Origin: Bradyrhizobium glycinis
Lineage (GTDB): Bacteria; Pseudomonadota; Alphaproteobacteria; Rhizobiales; Xanthobacteraceae
DNA length: 64,000 bases
Direction: 5' to 3'
Assembly: GCF_016031655.1 (NCBI RefSeq)
Contig: NZ_JACCHQ010000019.1
Span: 1-64,000, forward strand
Shown here: positions 1-9,245 of the stretch, in pieces
Layout: every line of letters begins with the position of its first letter
How positions within the stretch are numbered: position 1 is the first letter of the stretch
Made by a program: the position numbers and the translations under genes
Notes under the pieces: model-generated
The model's database searches: none
Seen by the model: only the letters and a program-made list of their open reading frames with translations
Told to the model about the DNA's origin: nothing

Positions 1-125
1 GCGCCGGGGGCCGGCGCAGGGGTCTGGGCCTCGGCGGCAAACGGAACGGCCAACGCCGTCGCCGTCAACAGGGCGAGAAGTCGCCCGCGCGGCCGGACGG
101 ACGCGGCCAAGTAACGGAAATTCAT
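1..125 (-). CDS. Secreted protein, N-terminal fragment (possibly IalB family)
   Basis: Only the first 41 or so codons are in the window; the gene runs off the left edge on the minus strand. From the ATG at 125-123 the product has a basic N-terminus, a hydrophobic stretch (LLALLTATALAVPFA) and an AEA-Q type cleavage site, followed by an Ala/Pro-rich start of the mature chain, so it is very likely exported by Sec. This pattern resembles the start of the IalB (invasion-associated locus B) proteins common in Bradyrhizobium, but too little is present to assign it. It is divergent from the substrate-binding protein gene at 384, with about 260 bp between them. Confidence 0.55.
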   Translation of the reverse strand, partial: MNFRYLAASVRPRGRLLALLTATALAVPFAAEAQTPAPAPG

Positions 126-383
126 TGCGGAAAACCCTTTCTGAACGGGAAGTGCCCGAACCGCTCCGAAGCGCCGAACCTGGCCGCCTTGGGCGCGGCT
201 CTCTCCCCGTCAATTGAGGCGGATAAGTGACGGGCTCGACGCTCTTGCGCGATTGGGTGCCTTCTTAACGTGGCCGACGAAAAGATCAATGCCGACAAGC
301 GTCTTTGGCCGGTTTGCTGCGAAAGCCCGATCAAATTCCCTGTGATAAGATTCGCCCGACGGTCCTCGAATCACCCTGTGCCG

Positions 384-2228
384 ATGTTCATGTTCCAGCG
401 CGTCTTCGAGGGCCCCGGCCTCCGCCTCTGTGCGGTTGCCCTTGCGCTTACCGGGGTGCTGTCGGCCGGCGCTGCCGCGGCCGAGGAGGCCCACGCGATC
501 GCCATGCACGGCAAGCCGGCGATGCCCGCCGACTTCAGCCACATGCCCTACGCCAACCCCGATGCCCCCAAGGGGGGCCGCCTGACCTGGGGCATTCTCG
601 GTACCTTCGACAGCCTCAATCCGTTCATCGTGAGGGGATTGGCGGTGCAGCCGGTCCGCAACTACGTGGTCGAGAGCCTGCTGGCGCGCGGACAGGACGA
701 GCCGTTCACGCTGTACGGCCTGCTCGCCAGGACCGTCGAAACCAATGACGAGCGAAGCTTCGTCACTTTCCGTCTCGATCCCCGCGCCCGCTTCTCCGAC
801 GGCAAGCAGGTCGCGGCCGAGGATGTGCTGTTCTCCTGGCAGCTGCTGCGCGACCACGGCCGCCCCAATCACCGGCAGTACTATGCCAAGGTCGCCAAGG
901 CCGAAACGCCCGATCCCCTCACCATCCGATTCGACCTAACCGGCGCCAACGACCGCGAGCTGCCGCTGATTCTCGGCCTGATGCCGATCCTGCCGAAGCA
1001 CGCGATCGACGTCGCGACCTTCGAGGAAACGACGCTGACGGCGCCGCTCGGCTCAGGCCCCTATCGCATCACGGCGGTGAAGCCTGGCGCCAGCGTGACA
1101 CTCACGCGCAATTTCGACTATTGGGGCCGCGACCTCGCCATCAATCGCGGGCTCTACAATTTCGACGAGATCAGGCTCGACTATTTTCGCGAGGCCAACG
1201 GCCAGTTCGAGGCGTTCAAGCGCGGCTTGTACGATTTCCGCGTCGAGCACGAGCCGCTGCGCTGGCACGACGGCTACAACTTTCCGGCCGCCAAAAGCGG
1301 CGAGGTGATCCGCGACACCGTCAAACCCGGCCTGCCGCAGCCCTCCGAATTCCTGGTGTTCAACACCCGCCGTCCTGTCTTCGCCGACATCCGCGTGCGT
1401 CAGGCCCTGACGCTGCTGTTCGATTTCGAGCTGGTCAACCGCAGCTATTTCTTCGGGCTCTATTCGCGTGCGGCCGGCTACTTCGCCGGCTCGGAACTGT
1501 CGGCCTATGGCAGGCCTGCGGATCCGCGCGAGCGCGAGCTGCTCAAACCTTTCGCCGCACAGATCCCGCCCGGCATCATGGACGGCAGCTACCGCCTGCC
1601 GGTCACCGACGGATCCGGTCGCGACCGGACCACGCTGCGCGCCGCGCTGAATCTGCTGTCGGAGGCCGGCTACGATCTCGACGGCACCGTGCTGCGCAAC
1701 CGCGCGACCAAGGCGCCGTTCACCTTCGAGATCATGGTGACGACACGCGACCAGGAGCGCATCGCGCTCGCGTTCCAGCGCGACCTCAGGCGCGCCGGCA
1801 TCGAGGCCAGCGTGCGCTCGGTCGATCCCGTGCAATTCGACCAGCGCCGGCTCGGCTACGAGTTCGACATGATCCAGAACCGCTGGGACCAGTCGCTGTC
1901 GCCCGGGAACGAGCAGTATTTCTATTGGGGCAGCGCGGCCGCCGACAATCCGGGCACCCGCAACTACATGGGCGCCAGGGATGCCGCCGTCGATGCCATG
2001 ATCGCCGCCCTGCTCGAGGCCCGTGAACATACGGATTTCGTTTCGGCGGTGCGCGCGCTTGACCGCGTCCTGATCGCGGGTTTCTACACAATCCCGCTGT
2101 TTAACGTATCGGAGCAATGGATCGCGCGCTGGAATCGGATAGAACGGCCCAAGGCCACCTCGCTCTCGGGCTATTTGCCGGAGACCTGGTGGTCGAAGGG
2201 GCAGCCGCAAGCTGATCAAGCGAAGTGA
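384..2228 (+). CDS. YejA-type extracellular solute-binding protein (SBP family 5)
   Basis: A 614-residue periplasmic binding protein of an ABC importer for peptides or similar ligands. The mature N-terminus has the YejA-like pattern HGKPAMPADF, PDAPKGG, DSLNPF, and the protein has the usual length (about 600 residues) of SBP_bac_5 members. I place the start at the ATG at 384, which gives a signal peptide with hydrophobic core LCAVALALTGVLSAGAAAA and AAAEE cleavage; the open frame extends upstream to 270 but that extension has no signal-peptide character. No permease or ATPase gene follows; instead a GTG-started adenylate-forming-like gene begins 4 bp after the stop, so the two are likely co-transcribed. 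The cognate transporter may be encoded elsewhere. The ligand is not predictable from the sequence. Confidence 0.88.
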   Translation: MFMFQRVFEGPGLRLCAVALALTGVLSAGAAAAEEAHAIAMHGKPAMPADFSHMPYANPDAPKGGRLTWGILGTFDSLNPFIVRGLAVQPVRNYVVESLLARGQDEPFTLYGLLARTVETNDERSFVTFRLDPRARFSDGKQVAAEDVLFSWQLLRDHGRPNHRQYYAKVAKAETPDPLTIRFDLTGANDRELPLILGLMPILPKHAIDVATFEETTLTAPLGSGPYRITAVKPGASVTLTRNFDYWGRDLAINRGLYNFDEIRLDYFREANGQFEAFKRGLYDFRVEHEPLRWHDGYNFPAAKSGEVIRDTVKPGLPQPSEFLVFNTRRPVFADIRVRQALTLLFDFELVNRSYFFGLYSRAAGYFAGSELSAYGRPADPRERELLKPFAAQIPPGIMDGSYRLPVTDGSGRDRTTLRAALNLLSEAGYDLDGTVLRNRATKAPFTFEIMVTTRDQERIALAFQRDLRRAGIEASVRSVDPVQFDQRRLGYEFDMIQNRWDQSLSPGNEQYFYWGSAAADNPGTRNYMGARDAAVDAMIAALLEAREHTDFVSAVRALDRVLIAGFYTIPLFNVSEQWIARWNRIERPKATSLSGYLPETWWSKGQPQADQAK

Positions 2229-2232
2229 CGCC

Positions 2233-3735
2233 GTGAACCAGCCAGCCATATCGCCGACGCTCGACACATTGTTTCAGCGCACGCTGACGCGGCAGCCGCA
2301 CGCGACCGCCCTGCTCGATCCGCTCAACAAGGCGCGCATCACCGGGCACCAGCCGCGGCGGATGACCTATACCGAGGCCGATACCGCCATCGAGGCGCTG
2401 TCGGCGCATTTCGTCGAATCGGGCCTGCCGGCCAATTCCGTGATCGCAATCCAGTTGCCCAACACGGTTGAGTACGTGCTGACCGTGCTCGCCGCGCATC
2501 GCGCCGGCCTCGTCGTCGCCGTGCTGCCGCTGCTCTGGCGCCATGCGGAACTGACCGCCGCGCTCAACCGCACCGCCGCGCGCGCCATCGTCACCATGAG
2601 CACGGTCGACGGCGTCAGCTTTGCCGATCTCGCCATGCACGCCGCGGCCGAGGCGTTCTCTATCCGGCACGTCTACGGCTTCGGAAGCGACCTGCCCGAA
2701 GGCATGGCTTCACTCGACGACGTCCTGGCACGCCCGCCCGGCACCACGCGCGCCGTGATCCAGGACGGCCGCAAGGCGGCCATGATCTCTTTCGACGTCA
2801 CGGCGGAGGGCTTCAGGCCGGTGCCGCGGCCGCATTTCAGCCTGATCGCGGGCGGCCTTGCGATGTCGCTCGAAGCCGACATCAAGCAGGGCGCGACCTT
2901 GATGGCGGCGTTCACGCCGATGTCGTTCGCAGGGCTCGCCTCCTCGCTCGCGGTGTGGCTGCTCTCGGGCGGCACGATGGCGCTGCATCATCCGTTCGAA
3001 AACGATGTGCTGGAGCAGCAGATCAACGAGCACGAATGCGAGGTGCTGATCGCGCCGGCGCAGCTTGCGCTGCGGCTTGGCGATGCCGACCTCGCGGCGC
3101 GGATGCCCACTTTGCGCAATGTCATCGGCCTGTGGCGCGCGCCCGAGCAGGTCGCCGCGAGCGATGCCTGGATCGCGCCGCACGCGCCGCTGACCGACGT
3201 CTATCTGTTCGGCGAGGCCGGATTGTTCGGCGCCCGCCGCGGCGAGGACGGCATGCCGGTGCCGGTGATGCCGGGGCCGCACGGCGCTCCGCGCGAGCAG
3301 TCCGGCTCTTCCATCGCCGGCGAGATCCTGCTGACGCCGAAGGGCACGCTCGGCCTGCGCGGTGCGATGGTGCCGATCGCGGCCTACGCCCCGCCGCAGC
3401 CGGTCGGCGAGACGCTGACGGCACAGCCGCCGCGCGACTATGTCGACACCGGCTATGCCGCGCGGCTCGACCGCCCAAGCGGCGCGATCTGCATCACCGC
3501 GCCGCCCTCCGGCATCATGGCCGTCGGCGGCTATCGCTTCCTCTCCAACGACCTGCAGGAATGGGCGCGCCGGCTCGGCCAGGGCGCGCTGCTCACGGCG
3601 CTGCCCGATCGCCTCTCCGGCCACCGGCTCGCCGGGCGCGCCCAGGACAATGCCCGTGCCCGCGAGGCGCTCAGCCAGCTCGGGCTTAACCCCCTGATGG
3701 TCGAAGCTTTTCGCGACCGCTCCGGGCCGGTCTAG
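2233..3735 (+). CDS. AMP-binding (adenylate-forming) family protein, degenerate
   Basis: A 500-residue protein that aligns by eye with acyl-CoA synthetase/AMP-ligase folds: an N-terminal GVxPNSVIAIQLPNTVEYV-like region and a later DTGYAARLD pattern equivalent to the family's GDLGxxD block. However, the Ser/Thr/Gly-rich phosphate-binding motif (TSGTTGxPKG in the family) is replaced by FDVTAEGFRPVPRPH, the YGxTE motif by YLFGEAGLFG, and the chain stops soon after the hinge, without the C-terminal catalytic lysine segment. It is therefore probably not a normal ligase; it could be a pseudoenzyme or a lineage with altered chemistry. Start is GTG at 2233, 4 bp after the binding-protein stop, implying translational coupling. 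Composition matches its neighbours, so it does not look newly acquired. Confidence 0.8.
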   Translation: MNQPAISPTLDTLFQRTLTRQPHATALLDPLNKARITGHQPRRMTYTEADTAIEALSAHFVESGLPANSVIAIQLPNTVEYVLTVLAAHRAGLVVAVLPLLWRHAELTAALNRTAARAIVTMSTVDGVSFADLAMHAAAEAFSIRHVYGFGSDLPEGMASLDDVLARPPGTTRAVIQDGRKAAMISFDVTAEGFRPVPRPHFSLIAGGLAMSLEADIKQGATLMAAFTPMSFAGLASSLAVWLLSGGTMALHHPFENDVLEQQINEHECEVLIAPAQLALRLGDADLAARMPTLRNVIGLWRAPEQVAASDAWIAPHAPLTDVYLFGEAGLFGARRGEDGMPVPVMPGPHGAPREQSGSSIAGEILLTPKGTLGLRGAMVPIAAYAPPQPVGETLTAQPPRDYVDTGYAARLDRPSGAICITAPPSGIMAVGGYRFLSNDLQEWARRLGQGALLTALPDRLSGHRLAGRAQDNARAREALSQLGLNPLMVEAFRDRSGPV

Positions 3736-3820
3736 GCACAGTTTTGCCACGCCCGTTGACGCCGCATTAAGGCGGCCAACCTAGATTGCGCGACATCTGT
3801 TGCGTGATCAGAGTCTCCGA

Positions 3821-5044
3821 ATGTCCCAGGCGGGCCCGATCCTATTTGTGTCCGATGCCGAACGCCCCGCCTTCGTGGCGGCGCTGGACGAGGCCCGGCT
3901 CTTTCCCGTTGTCGACACCGACTGGGCTAGCGCGACGTGCGCGGTCGAGGAGGTGCAGCCGGCCGCGGTTCTCGCTGCGGTGCATGCCGGACACGAGGCG
4001 CATGTGACGCGGCTTGCTCAGAAGATCGCCGCTCAATCGCCTTACCTGCCCTTCGTGGCTCTGGACGCGGCGGGCACGCTGCCGCACAACGCCCTGCCCT
4101 TCTCCTCGCGCGGCGGCAATCCCGACCGGGTGATCGCGCGGCTCCGCGCTGCGCTGCGCGTGCGGACATTGCATACGACGGTTCTGCGCCGGCTGCCCGA
4201 AGTGAAGGTCGCGCTGCCGCAAGGCGATCCCGCACGCGATGCCACCGTGCTCCTGATCGGCCGCGGCGCGGCCTATCCAGCGCTCTCGGTCGCGCTCGGC
4301 GAACGCGTCGGCGTGGTCGGTGCGCTCTCGATCGAGGCGGCCGCAAAACATCTCAACACCCGCGATCTCGACGGCGTCGTGCTGGCCGAAGGTTTTACCG
4401 CGCGCGTGACCGATGCGTTTCTGACCGTGCTCGCCGAAGACACCCGCTTCCGCAGCCTGCCCGTGGTCGTCACCGCCCATCAGCTCACCCAGAGCTACGA
4501 CCTGCCCAATCTCGAGCTGATCGCGGGCGAGCCGGCGAGGATCGCGGCCAACGCGCTGCCCTTGATCCGCCAGCATGCCATGGAAGCGCAGCTGAGCCGC
4601 ACGCTGCGCTCGATCGATGCTGGCGGCTGGCTCGATCCGCGCAGCGGCCTGCTCACGGTGGAAGCCTTCGCCCGCGATTTCGCCAAGGCGGTCGAGCAGA
4701 CGCTGGCGCGCGGCGGCGACCTCTCGGTCGCGCGCTTCGCCTTCGATCCCAACAATCCCCGCGCCCAGCTCGACGGCGCCCGCATCCTCAGCCGCCTGAT
4801 GCGGCAGATGGATTTCGGCGCCGCGCAGAAGGACGGCTCGGTCATCGTGGTGTTCGCGGAGACCGACTTCCGCACCGCGCACATGATCGCGCGCCGCCTG
4901 TCGGCGGTGATGCGTCACACTTCGAACGGCAAGCACGAGATGCGCAGCGATCCCGTCGTCAGCGTGGACTCGCTGTCGCCGTCGGATACGGCAAGGTCCT
5001 TGCTGGCGCGACTGTCGGCGGACGCGTCACGAGCGGCGTCGTAG
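3821..5044 (+). CDS. GGDEF-like/receiver-like protein lacking signature residues
   Basis: A 407-residue protein. Residues 1-110 and about 130-250 resemble degenerate receiver (alpha/beta) domains: each begins with a beta-strand such as PILFVSD or ATVLLIGRG. The last 150 residues look like a GGDEF fold, opening with DPRSGLLTVEAFARDF (compare D.LTGL.NRR.F) and containing the beta-hairpin KDGSVIVVFAETD where active cyclases carry GG(D/E)EF. The active-site motif is missing, so diguanylate cyclase activity is unlikely. I choose the ATG at 3821 rather than the upstream TTG at 3800. Possible role: a scaffold or sensor in c-di-GMP or two-component signalling; this is inference from fold only. It follows the degenerate ligase by 85 bp. 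Confidence 0.7.
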   Translation: MSQAGPILFVSDAERPAFVAALDEARLFPVVDTDWASATCAVEEVQPAAVLAAVHAGHEAHVTRLAQKIAAQSPYLPFVALDAAGTLPHNALPFSSRGGNPDRVIARLRAALRVRTLHTTVLRRLPEVKVALPQGDPARDATVLLIGRGAAYPALSVALGERVGVVGALSIEAAAKHLNTRDLDGVVLAEGFTARVTDAFLTVLAEDTRFRSLPVVVTAHQLTQSYDLPNLELIAGEPARIAANALPLIRQHAMEAQLSRTLRSIDAGGWLDPRSGLLTVEAFARDFAKAVEQTLARGGDLSVARFAFDPNNPRAQLDGARILSRLMRQMDFGAAQKDGSVIVVFAETDFRTAHMIARRLSAVMRHTSNGKHEMRSDPVVSVDSLSPSDTARSLLARLSADASRAAS

Positions 5045-5060
5045 TCACGATCTCTCTGCT

Positions 5061-5149
5061 GTAGGGTGGGCAAAGCGAAGCGTGCCCACCACATCTCGCG
5101 TCTCGGAAAAATGGTGGGCACGGCGCAAGAGCGCCTTTGCCCACCCTAC
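5061..5149. repeat. Palindromic intergenic repeat (rhizobial REP-like)
   Basis: Lies between the convergent GGDEF-like gene and mfd. The outer arms GTAGGGTGGGCAAAG (5061-5075) and CTTTGCCCACCCTAC (5135-5149) are perfect complements, and inner arms GTGCCCACCA and TGGTGGGCAC also pair, giving one long nested hairpin. This is the form of dispersed palindromes common in Bradyrhizobium intergenic DNA; it may also act as a bidirectional end of transcription. Confidence 0.85.
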
Positions 5150-5182
5150 GGCACTCGCAATGACGCGGTGAGTCTGGTGCCT

Positions 5183-8100
5183 CTACGCCGCCTTCTTGCT
5201 CTCGGCGAGCTGCGCCAGCTGCCGCATGATCTCGGTCGTGCCCGCGAGCCGCTCTTCCGGCGTTTCCCAGTCCTGCAGGAACACCACCTTCATGTCGGGC
5301 CGCACCTTGGCGGCCTGGCCGTAGCTGCGGATGAAGCTCACGAGGCGATCGGGATAGGCGAAGGAATTGTCGCGGAAGACGATGACGGCGCCCTTCGGGC
5401 CGGCGTCGATCTTCTCGACATTGGCCCTGCGGCAGAACGCCTTGATCGCGGCGACCTTGAACAGATAGCGCACCTCGTCCGGCAGCACGCCGAAGCGGTC
5501 GCGCATCTCGGCGCCAAAGTTCTCGATCTCCTCCTCGGTGTCGAGATCGGCGAGGCGCCGGTACAGCGACAGCCGCACCGAGAGGTCGCTGACATAGTCC
5601 TCCGGAATGAGCACGGGCATGCCGATCGTGATCTGCGGCGACCAGCGGTCGGCGGCGGGCTCGGAGACGCCGGCCTTAAGGTTGACGATCGCCTCCTCCA
5701 GCATCGATTGATAGAGTTCGAAGCCCACCTCCTTGATGTGGCCGGACTGTTCCTCGCCGAGCAAATTGCCGGCGCCGCGAATGTCGAGGTCGTGGGAGGC
5801 GAGCTGGAAGCCGGCGCCCAGCGTCTCCAGCGATTGCAGCACGGTGAGCCGGCGCTCGGCCTGCGCGGTGATCTTCTGCTGCGCCGGCAGCGTGAACAGC
5901 GCATAGGCCCGCAGTTTTGAGCGGCCGACGCGACCGCGCAGCTGGTAGAGCTGGGCAAGGCCGAACATGTCGGCGCGATGCACGATCAGCGTGTTGGCGT
6001 TGGGAATATCGAGGCCGGACTCGACGATCGTGGTCGACAACAGAATGTCGAACTTGCCGTCGTAGAACGCGGTCATGATGTCCTCGATCACCGCGGGCGG
6101 CATCTGCCCGTGCGCGACCGCGACCTTCATCTCGGGCACGTTCTTGTCGAGGAAGTCCTTGACCTCGGCGAGGTCGTCGATGCGCGGCACGACGTAGAAC
6201 GCCTGGCCGCCGCGATAACGCTCGCGCAAGAGCGCCTCGCGGATCATCAGGGGATCGTGCGGGGCGACGAAGGTGCGCACCGCCAGGCGATCCACCGGGG
6301 GCGAGGCGATGATGGAGAGCTCGCGGACGCCGGTCAGCGCCAGCTGCAGCGTGCGCGGAATCGGCGTCGCCGACAGCGTCAGCACGTGCACCTCGGCGCG
6401 CAGGGCCTTCAGCCGCTCCTTGTGGCTGACGCCGAAATGCTGCTCCTCGTCGACGATGAGCAGGCCTAGGTCGCGAAACTTGATGGTCTTGCCGAGCAGC
6501 GCGTGGGTGCCGACGACGATGTCGACCGAGCCGTCGGTGAGGCCCTTCTTGACCTCGTTGAGCTGCTTGGTCGGGATCAGGCGCGAGGCCTGCGCGACGT
6601 TGACAGGGAAGCCTTTGAACCGCTCGCTGAAGGTCCGGTAGTGCTGGCGCGCCAGCAGCGTGGTCGGCACCACGACCGCGACCTGCTTGCCGTCGAGCGC
6701 AACCGCGAAAGCGGCACGCAGCGCCACCTCGGTCTTGCCGAAGCCGACATCGCCGCAGATCAGGCGATCCATTGGGCGGCCCTTTTCGAGATCCTTCAGC
6801 GTGGACTCGATCGCGCCCAGCTGGTCCTCGGTCTCGTCATAGGGGAAGCGCGCGCAGAACTCGTCGTAGAGGCCCTGCTGCACCGGCAGTTTCGGCGCCT
6901 CGTGCAGCATGCGCTCGGCCGCGATCTTGATCAGCTCGCCCGCGATCTCGCGGATGCGGTTCTTCAGTTTTGCTTTTCGGGTCTGCCAGCCGCTTCCTCC
7001 CAGGCGATCCAGCTCGACACTGGTCTGGTCCGAGCCGTAGCGCGACAGCAGCTCGATGTTCTCGACCGGGAGGAACAGTTTCGTCTCGGCGGCATAATGC
7101 AGCTCGAGGCAGTCATGCGGCGCGCCGGCGACGTCCAGCGTCTGCAGGCCGATGAAGCGACCGATGCCGTGATCGACGTGAACGACGATGTCGCCGGCAG
7201 TGAGGCTCGTCACCTCCGAGATGAAATTGTCGAGCTTGCGACTGGCCTTGCGCGACCGCACCAGGCGATCGCCGAGGATGTCCTGCTCGCTTATGACGGC
7301 AATCTCGTCGGTCTCGAAGCCGCTTTCGAGACCGAGCACCGCGAGCATGGTCTCGTTGCGCGGCGTCGCCTGCACCGTGCGCCAGGAATTGACGCTTGTG
7401 GTGTGGGCGAGCTTGTGGTCGCGCAGCATCGAATTCATGCGGTCGCGCGAGCCCTCCGTCCACAGCGCGATCACGACCTTCTTGCGCTGCGCCTGCAGCG
7501 CCATGACGTGGCTGACCACGGACTCGAACACGTTGACATTGCTGTCGTTGCGCTCCGGCGCGAAATCGCGGCCTTTGCGTGCGCCGGCATCGACCACGCC
7601 GGCGCCGTCGATCGGCACCGAGAACGGCGTCAGCCGCGCCAGCGGGATCGCGCCGAGGCGCTCGGTCCATTCCTCCTCGGTCAGATACAGCCGGTCAGGC
7701 GGCAGCGGCTTGTAGATCGCGCCGCCGCCGGGATGCTCCATCGCCTCGCGCCTGGCCTCGTAATAGTCGAGGATCTGCTTGAAGCGCTCGCGCACGGCGT
7801 CCTCGGCCTGCGGCTCGATCGCGATCGCAGCGCCTTGCAGGTAATCGAACAGCGTGTCCATCCGGTCCTGGAACAGCGGCAGCCAGTGCTCCATGCCGGG
7901 ATGGCGCCGGCCTTCGCTGACCGCTTCATACAGCGCATCGTCGCGCTCGGGCGCGCCGAACTCGGCGACATAGCCCATGCGGAATCTGCGGATGGTGTCG
8001 GTGACGAGCTGGAATTCGGAGACCGGCACGAGGTCGAGCGAACGCATGTCGAGCAGCGTGCGCTGGGTTTCAGCGTCGAAGGAGCGGATCGATTCCAGGC

Positions 8101-8701
8101 TGTCGCCGAAGAAGTCGAACCGCACCGGCTGCTCGAGGCCCGCCGGAAACAGATCCAGAATGCCGCCGCGCACGGCGTATTCGCCGGGCTCGCGCACGGT
8201 CGAGGAGCGGTTGTAGCCATTGTGCTCGAGCCAGGCCACGACGGTGTCCATCGGCACGACATTGCCCGGCGCGACCGACAACGCCTGCGCCGCGACGAGC
8301 TCGCGCGCAGGCACGCGCTGCACCACCGCGTTCACCGTGGTCAGCACGATCAGCGGCTTGTCGCTGCCGGTGAGCGGGGCCAGCCGCGCCAGCGTGGTCA
8401 GGCGCTGCGCGAGAATGCCGCCATGTGGCGAGACGCGGTCATAGGGCTGGCAATCCCAGGCCGGAAAGGTCAGCACCGGCAGATCGGGTGCGAAGAACCG
8501 CAAGCCGCGTTCGAGCGACTGCATGCGCGCACCGTCGCGGCAGACGACCGCAAGGCTGACGGCCGGCTTCGTCGGCCGCGCCGCGATGGCACGGGCGAGA
8601 TCGGAGACGACGAGGCCTTCGGCACCTTCCGCAACATTAGCAAGCGTCAGCGCGCGGCCGGGCGCGAGCAGCTCGGCCGGAGATTTCATCCCCTGCTTCA
8701 T
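5183..8701 (-). CDS. mfd: Transcription-repair coupling factor Mfd
   Basis: An 1172-residue superfamily-2 translocase that removes RNA polymerase stalled at lesions and recruits UvrA. The N-terminal third has UvrB-like homology (FPAWDCQPYDRVSP), the RNA-polymerase-interaction region follows near residue 500 (GDIVVHVDHGIGRFIGLQ), the RecG-like motor has Walker A GDVGFGKTEVALR near 649 and the DEEQ box near 750, and the TRCF C-terminal domain is present. Length is as expected. The ATG at 8701 overlaps the sdhE stop in an ATGA, so the pair is translationally coupled. A second, divergent Mfd-like gene lies at 32698-35901. Confidence 0.97.
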   Translation of the reverse strand: MKQGMKSPAELLAPGRALTLANVAEGAEGLVVSDLARAIAARPTKPAVSLAVVCRDGARMQSLERGLRFFAPDLPVLTFPAWDCQPYDRVSPHGGILAQRLTTLARLAPLTGSDKPLIVLTTVNAVVQRVPARELVAAQALSVAPGNVVPMDTVVAWLEHNGYNRSSTVREPGEYAVRGGILDLFPAGLEQPVRFDFFGDSLESIRSFDAETQRTLLDMRSLDLVPVSEFQLVTDTIRRFRMGYVAEFGAPERDDALYEAVSEGRRHPGMEHWLPLFQDRMDTLFDYLQGAAIAIEPQAEDAVRERFKQILDYYEARREAMEHPGGGAIYKPLPPDRLYLTEEEWTERLGAIPLARLTPFSVPIDGAGVVDAGARKGRDFAPERNDSNVNVFESVVSHVMALQAQRKKVVIALWTEGSRDRMNSMLRDHKLAHTTSVNSWRTVQATPRNETMLAVLGLESGFETDEIAVISEQDILGDRLVRSRKASRKLDNFISEVTSLTAGDIVVHVDHGIGRFIGLQTLDVAGAPHDCLELHYAAETKLFLPVENIELLSRYGSDQTSVELDRLGGSGWQTRKAKLKNRIREIAGELIKIAAERMLHEAPKLPVQQGLYDEFCARFPYDETEDQLGAIESTLKDLEKGRPMDRLICGDVGFGKTEVALRAAFAVALDGKQVAVVVPTTLLARQHYRTFSERFKGFPVNVAQASRLIPTKQLNEVKKGLTDGSVDIVVGTHALLGKTIKFRDLGLLIVDEEQHFGVSHKERLKALRAEVHVLTLSATPIPRTLQLALTGVRELSIIASPPVDRLAVRTFVAPHDPLMIREALLRERYRGGQAFYVVPRIDDLAEVKDFLDKNVPEMKVAVAHGQMPPAVIEDIMTAFYDGKFDILLSTTIVESGLDIPNANTLIVHRADMFGLAQLYQLRGRVGRSKLRAYALFTLPAQQKITAQAERRLTVLQSLETLGAGFQLASHDLDIRGAGNLLGEEQSGHIKEVGFELYQSMLEEAIVNLKAGVSEPAADRWSPQITIGMPVLIPEDYVSDLSVRLSLYRRLADLDTEEEIENFGAEMRDRFGVLPDEVRYLFKVAAIKAFCRRANVEKIDAGPKGAVIVFRDNSFAYPDRLVSFIRSYGQAAKVRPDMKVVFLQDWETPEERLAGTTEIMRQLAQLAESKKAA

Positions 8702-8988
8702 GCGTTGCCGTCCGCGATCGGAAACGCCTTGATGCGGGCAAACAGCCCACCGGTGACGTCGGCCGGCAGCACCTTGTCGCCGGTAATGGCGGCATAGAGA
8801 TCGGGATCGTTGACCTCGAGTAGGCGCTCGAGCTCGCCGAGCTCGGCGTCGGACAAATTGCCGATCTCGGCATCCGCGAAGCGGCCGAGAATCAGGTCCA
8901 TCTCGCGCGTGCCGCGGTGCCAGCAGCGGAACAGAAGGCGCTTGCGGCGCTCATCCAGCCCGCTGCTCGATCGTGTCGTTCCCGTCAT
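8698..8988 (-). CDS. sdhE: Succinate dehydrogenase assembly factor SdhE (DUF339)
   Basis: A 96-residue cytosolic protein of the SdhE/YgfY family, which promotes covalent FAD attachment to the succinate dehydrogenase flavoprotein. The family pattern is clear: RRKRLLFRCWHRGTREMDLILGRF, including the conserved RGxxExD element (here RGTREMD), followed by a helical segment LERLLEVNDPDLYAAITG. I use the ATG at 8988; an upstream in-frame start at 9048 would add 20 residues of no family character. Its stop overlaps the mfd start by ATGA. The sdhE-mfd pair beside a divergent recG is a familiar Rhizobiales arrangement. Confidence 0.92.
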   Translation of the reverse strand: MTGTTRSSSGLDERRKRLLFRCWHRGTREMDLILGRFADAEIGNLSDAELGELERLLEVNDPDLYAAITGDKVLPADVTGGLFARIKAFPIADGNA

Positions 8989-9091
8989 GTCTCGAATCCA
9001 GTCAAACGCAGAAAGCCCGGACGTGCCGGGCGGGGGTGATATAGCCACTCGGACCCCCGGTGTCAGCCCTTTGTTATTGCATTTGTTTGGG

Positions 9092-9157
9092 GACCGTCAT
9101 TGCCGGGCTTGACCCGGCAATCCATCGTCCTTGAAAAGATGGATGCGCGGGTCCCTG
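9092..9157. repeat. Short palindromic repeat between sdhE and recG
   Basis: Contains TTGCCGGG and CCCGGCAA around a 6-nt loop (GTCATTGCCGGGCTTGACCC form), followed by ATCCATC/GATGGAT arms. This is the most common style of dispersed repeat in Bradyrhizobium genomes. It lies in the divergent sdhE-recG interval. Confidence 0.75.
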
Positions 9158-9245
9158 CTCCGCCAAAGGCTTCGCGGGGCTTCCGATTTCGGGCCGGCGA
9201 AGCCTTGCGAAGACGGCAACCCCGCGCATGACGAATGTTGCGAGA

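Noticed and set aside
6503..8797. A 764-codon open frame on the plus strand antisense to mfd
   Set aside because: It is the GC-rich shadow of mfd: composition is Arg/His/Asp/Gly-heavy with no domain, and the opposite frame is an unambiguous Mfd. The same applies to long antisense frames over glmS (14390-16288), gyrA (59139-60791) and the TetR gene (49994-51328).
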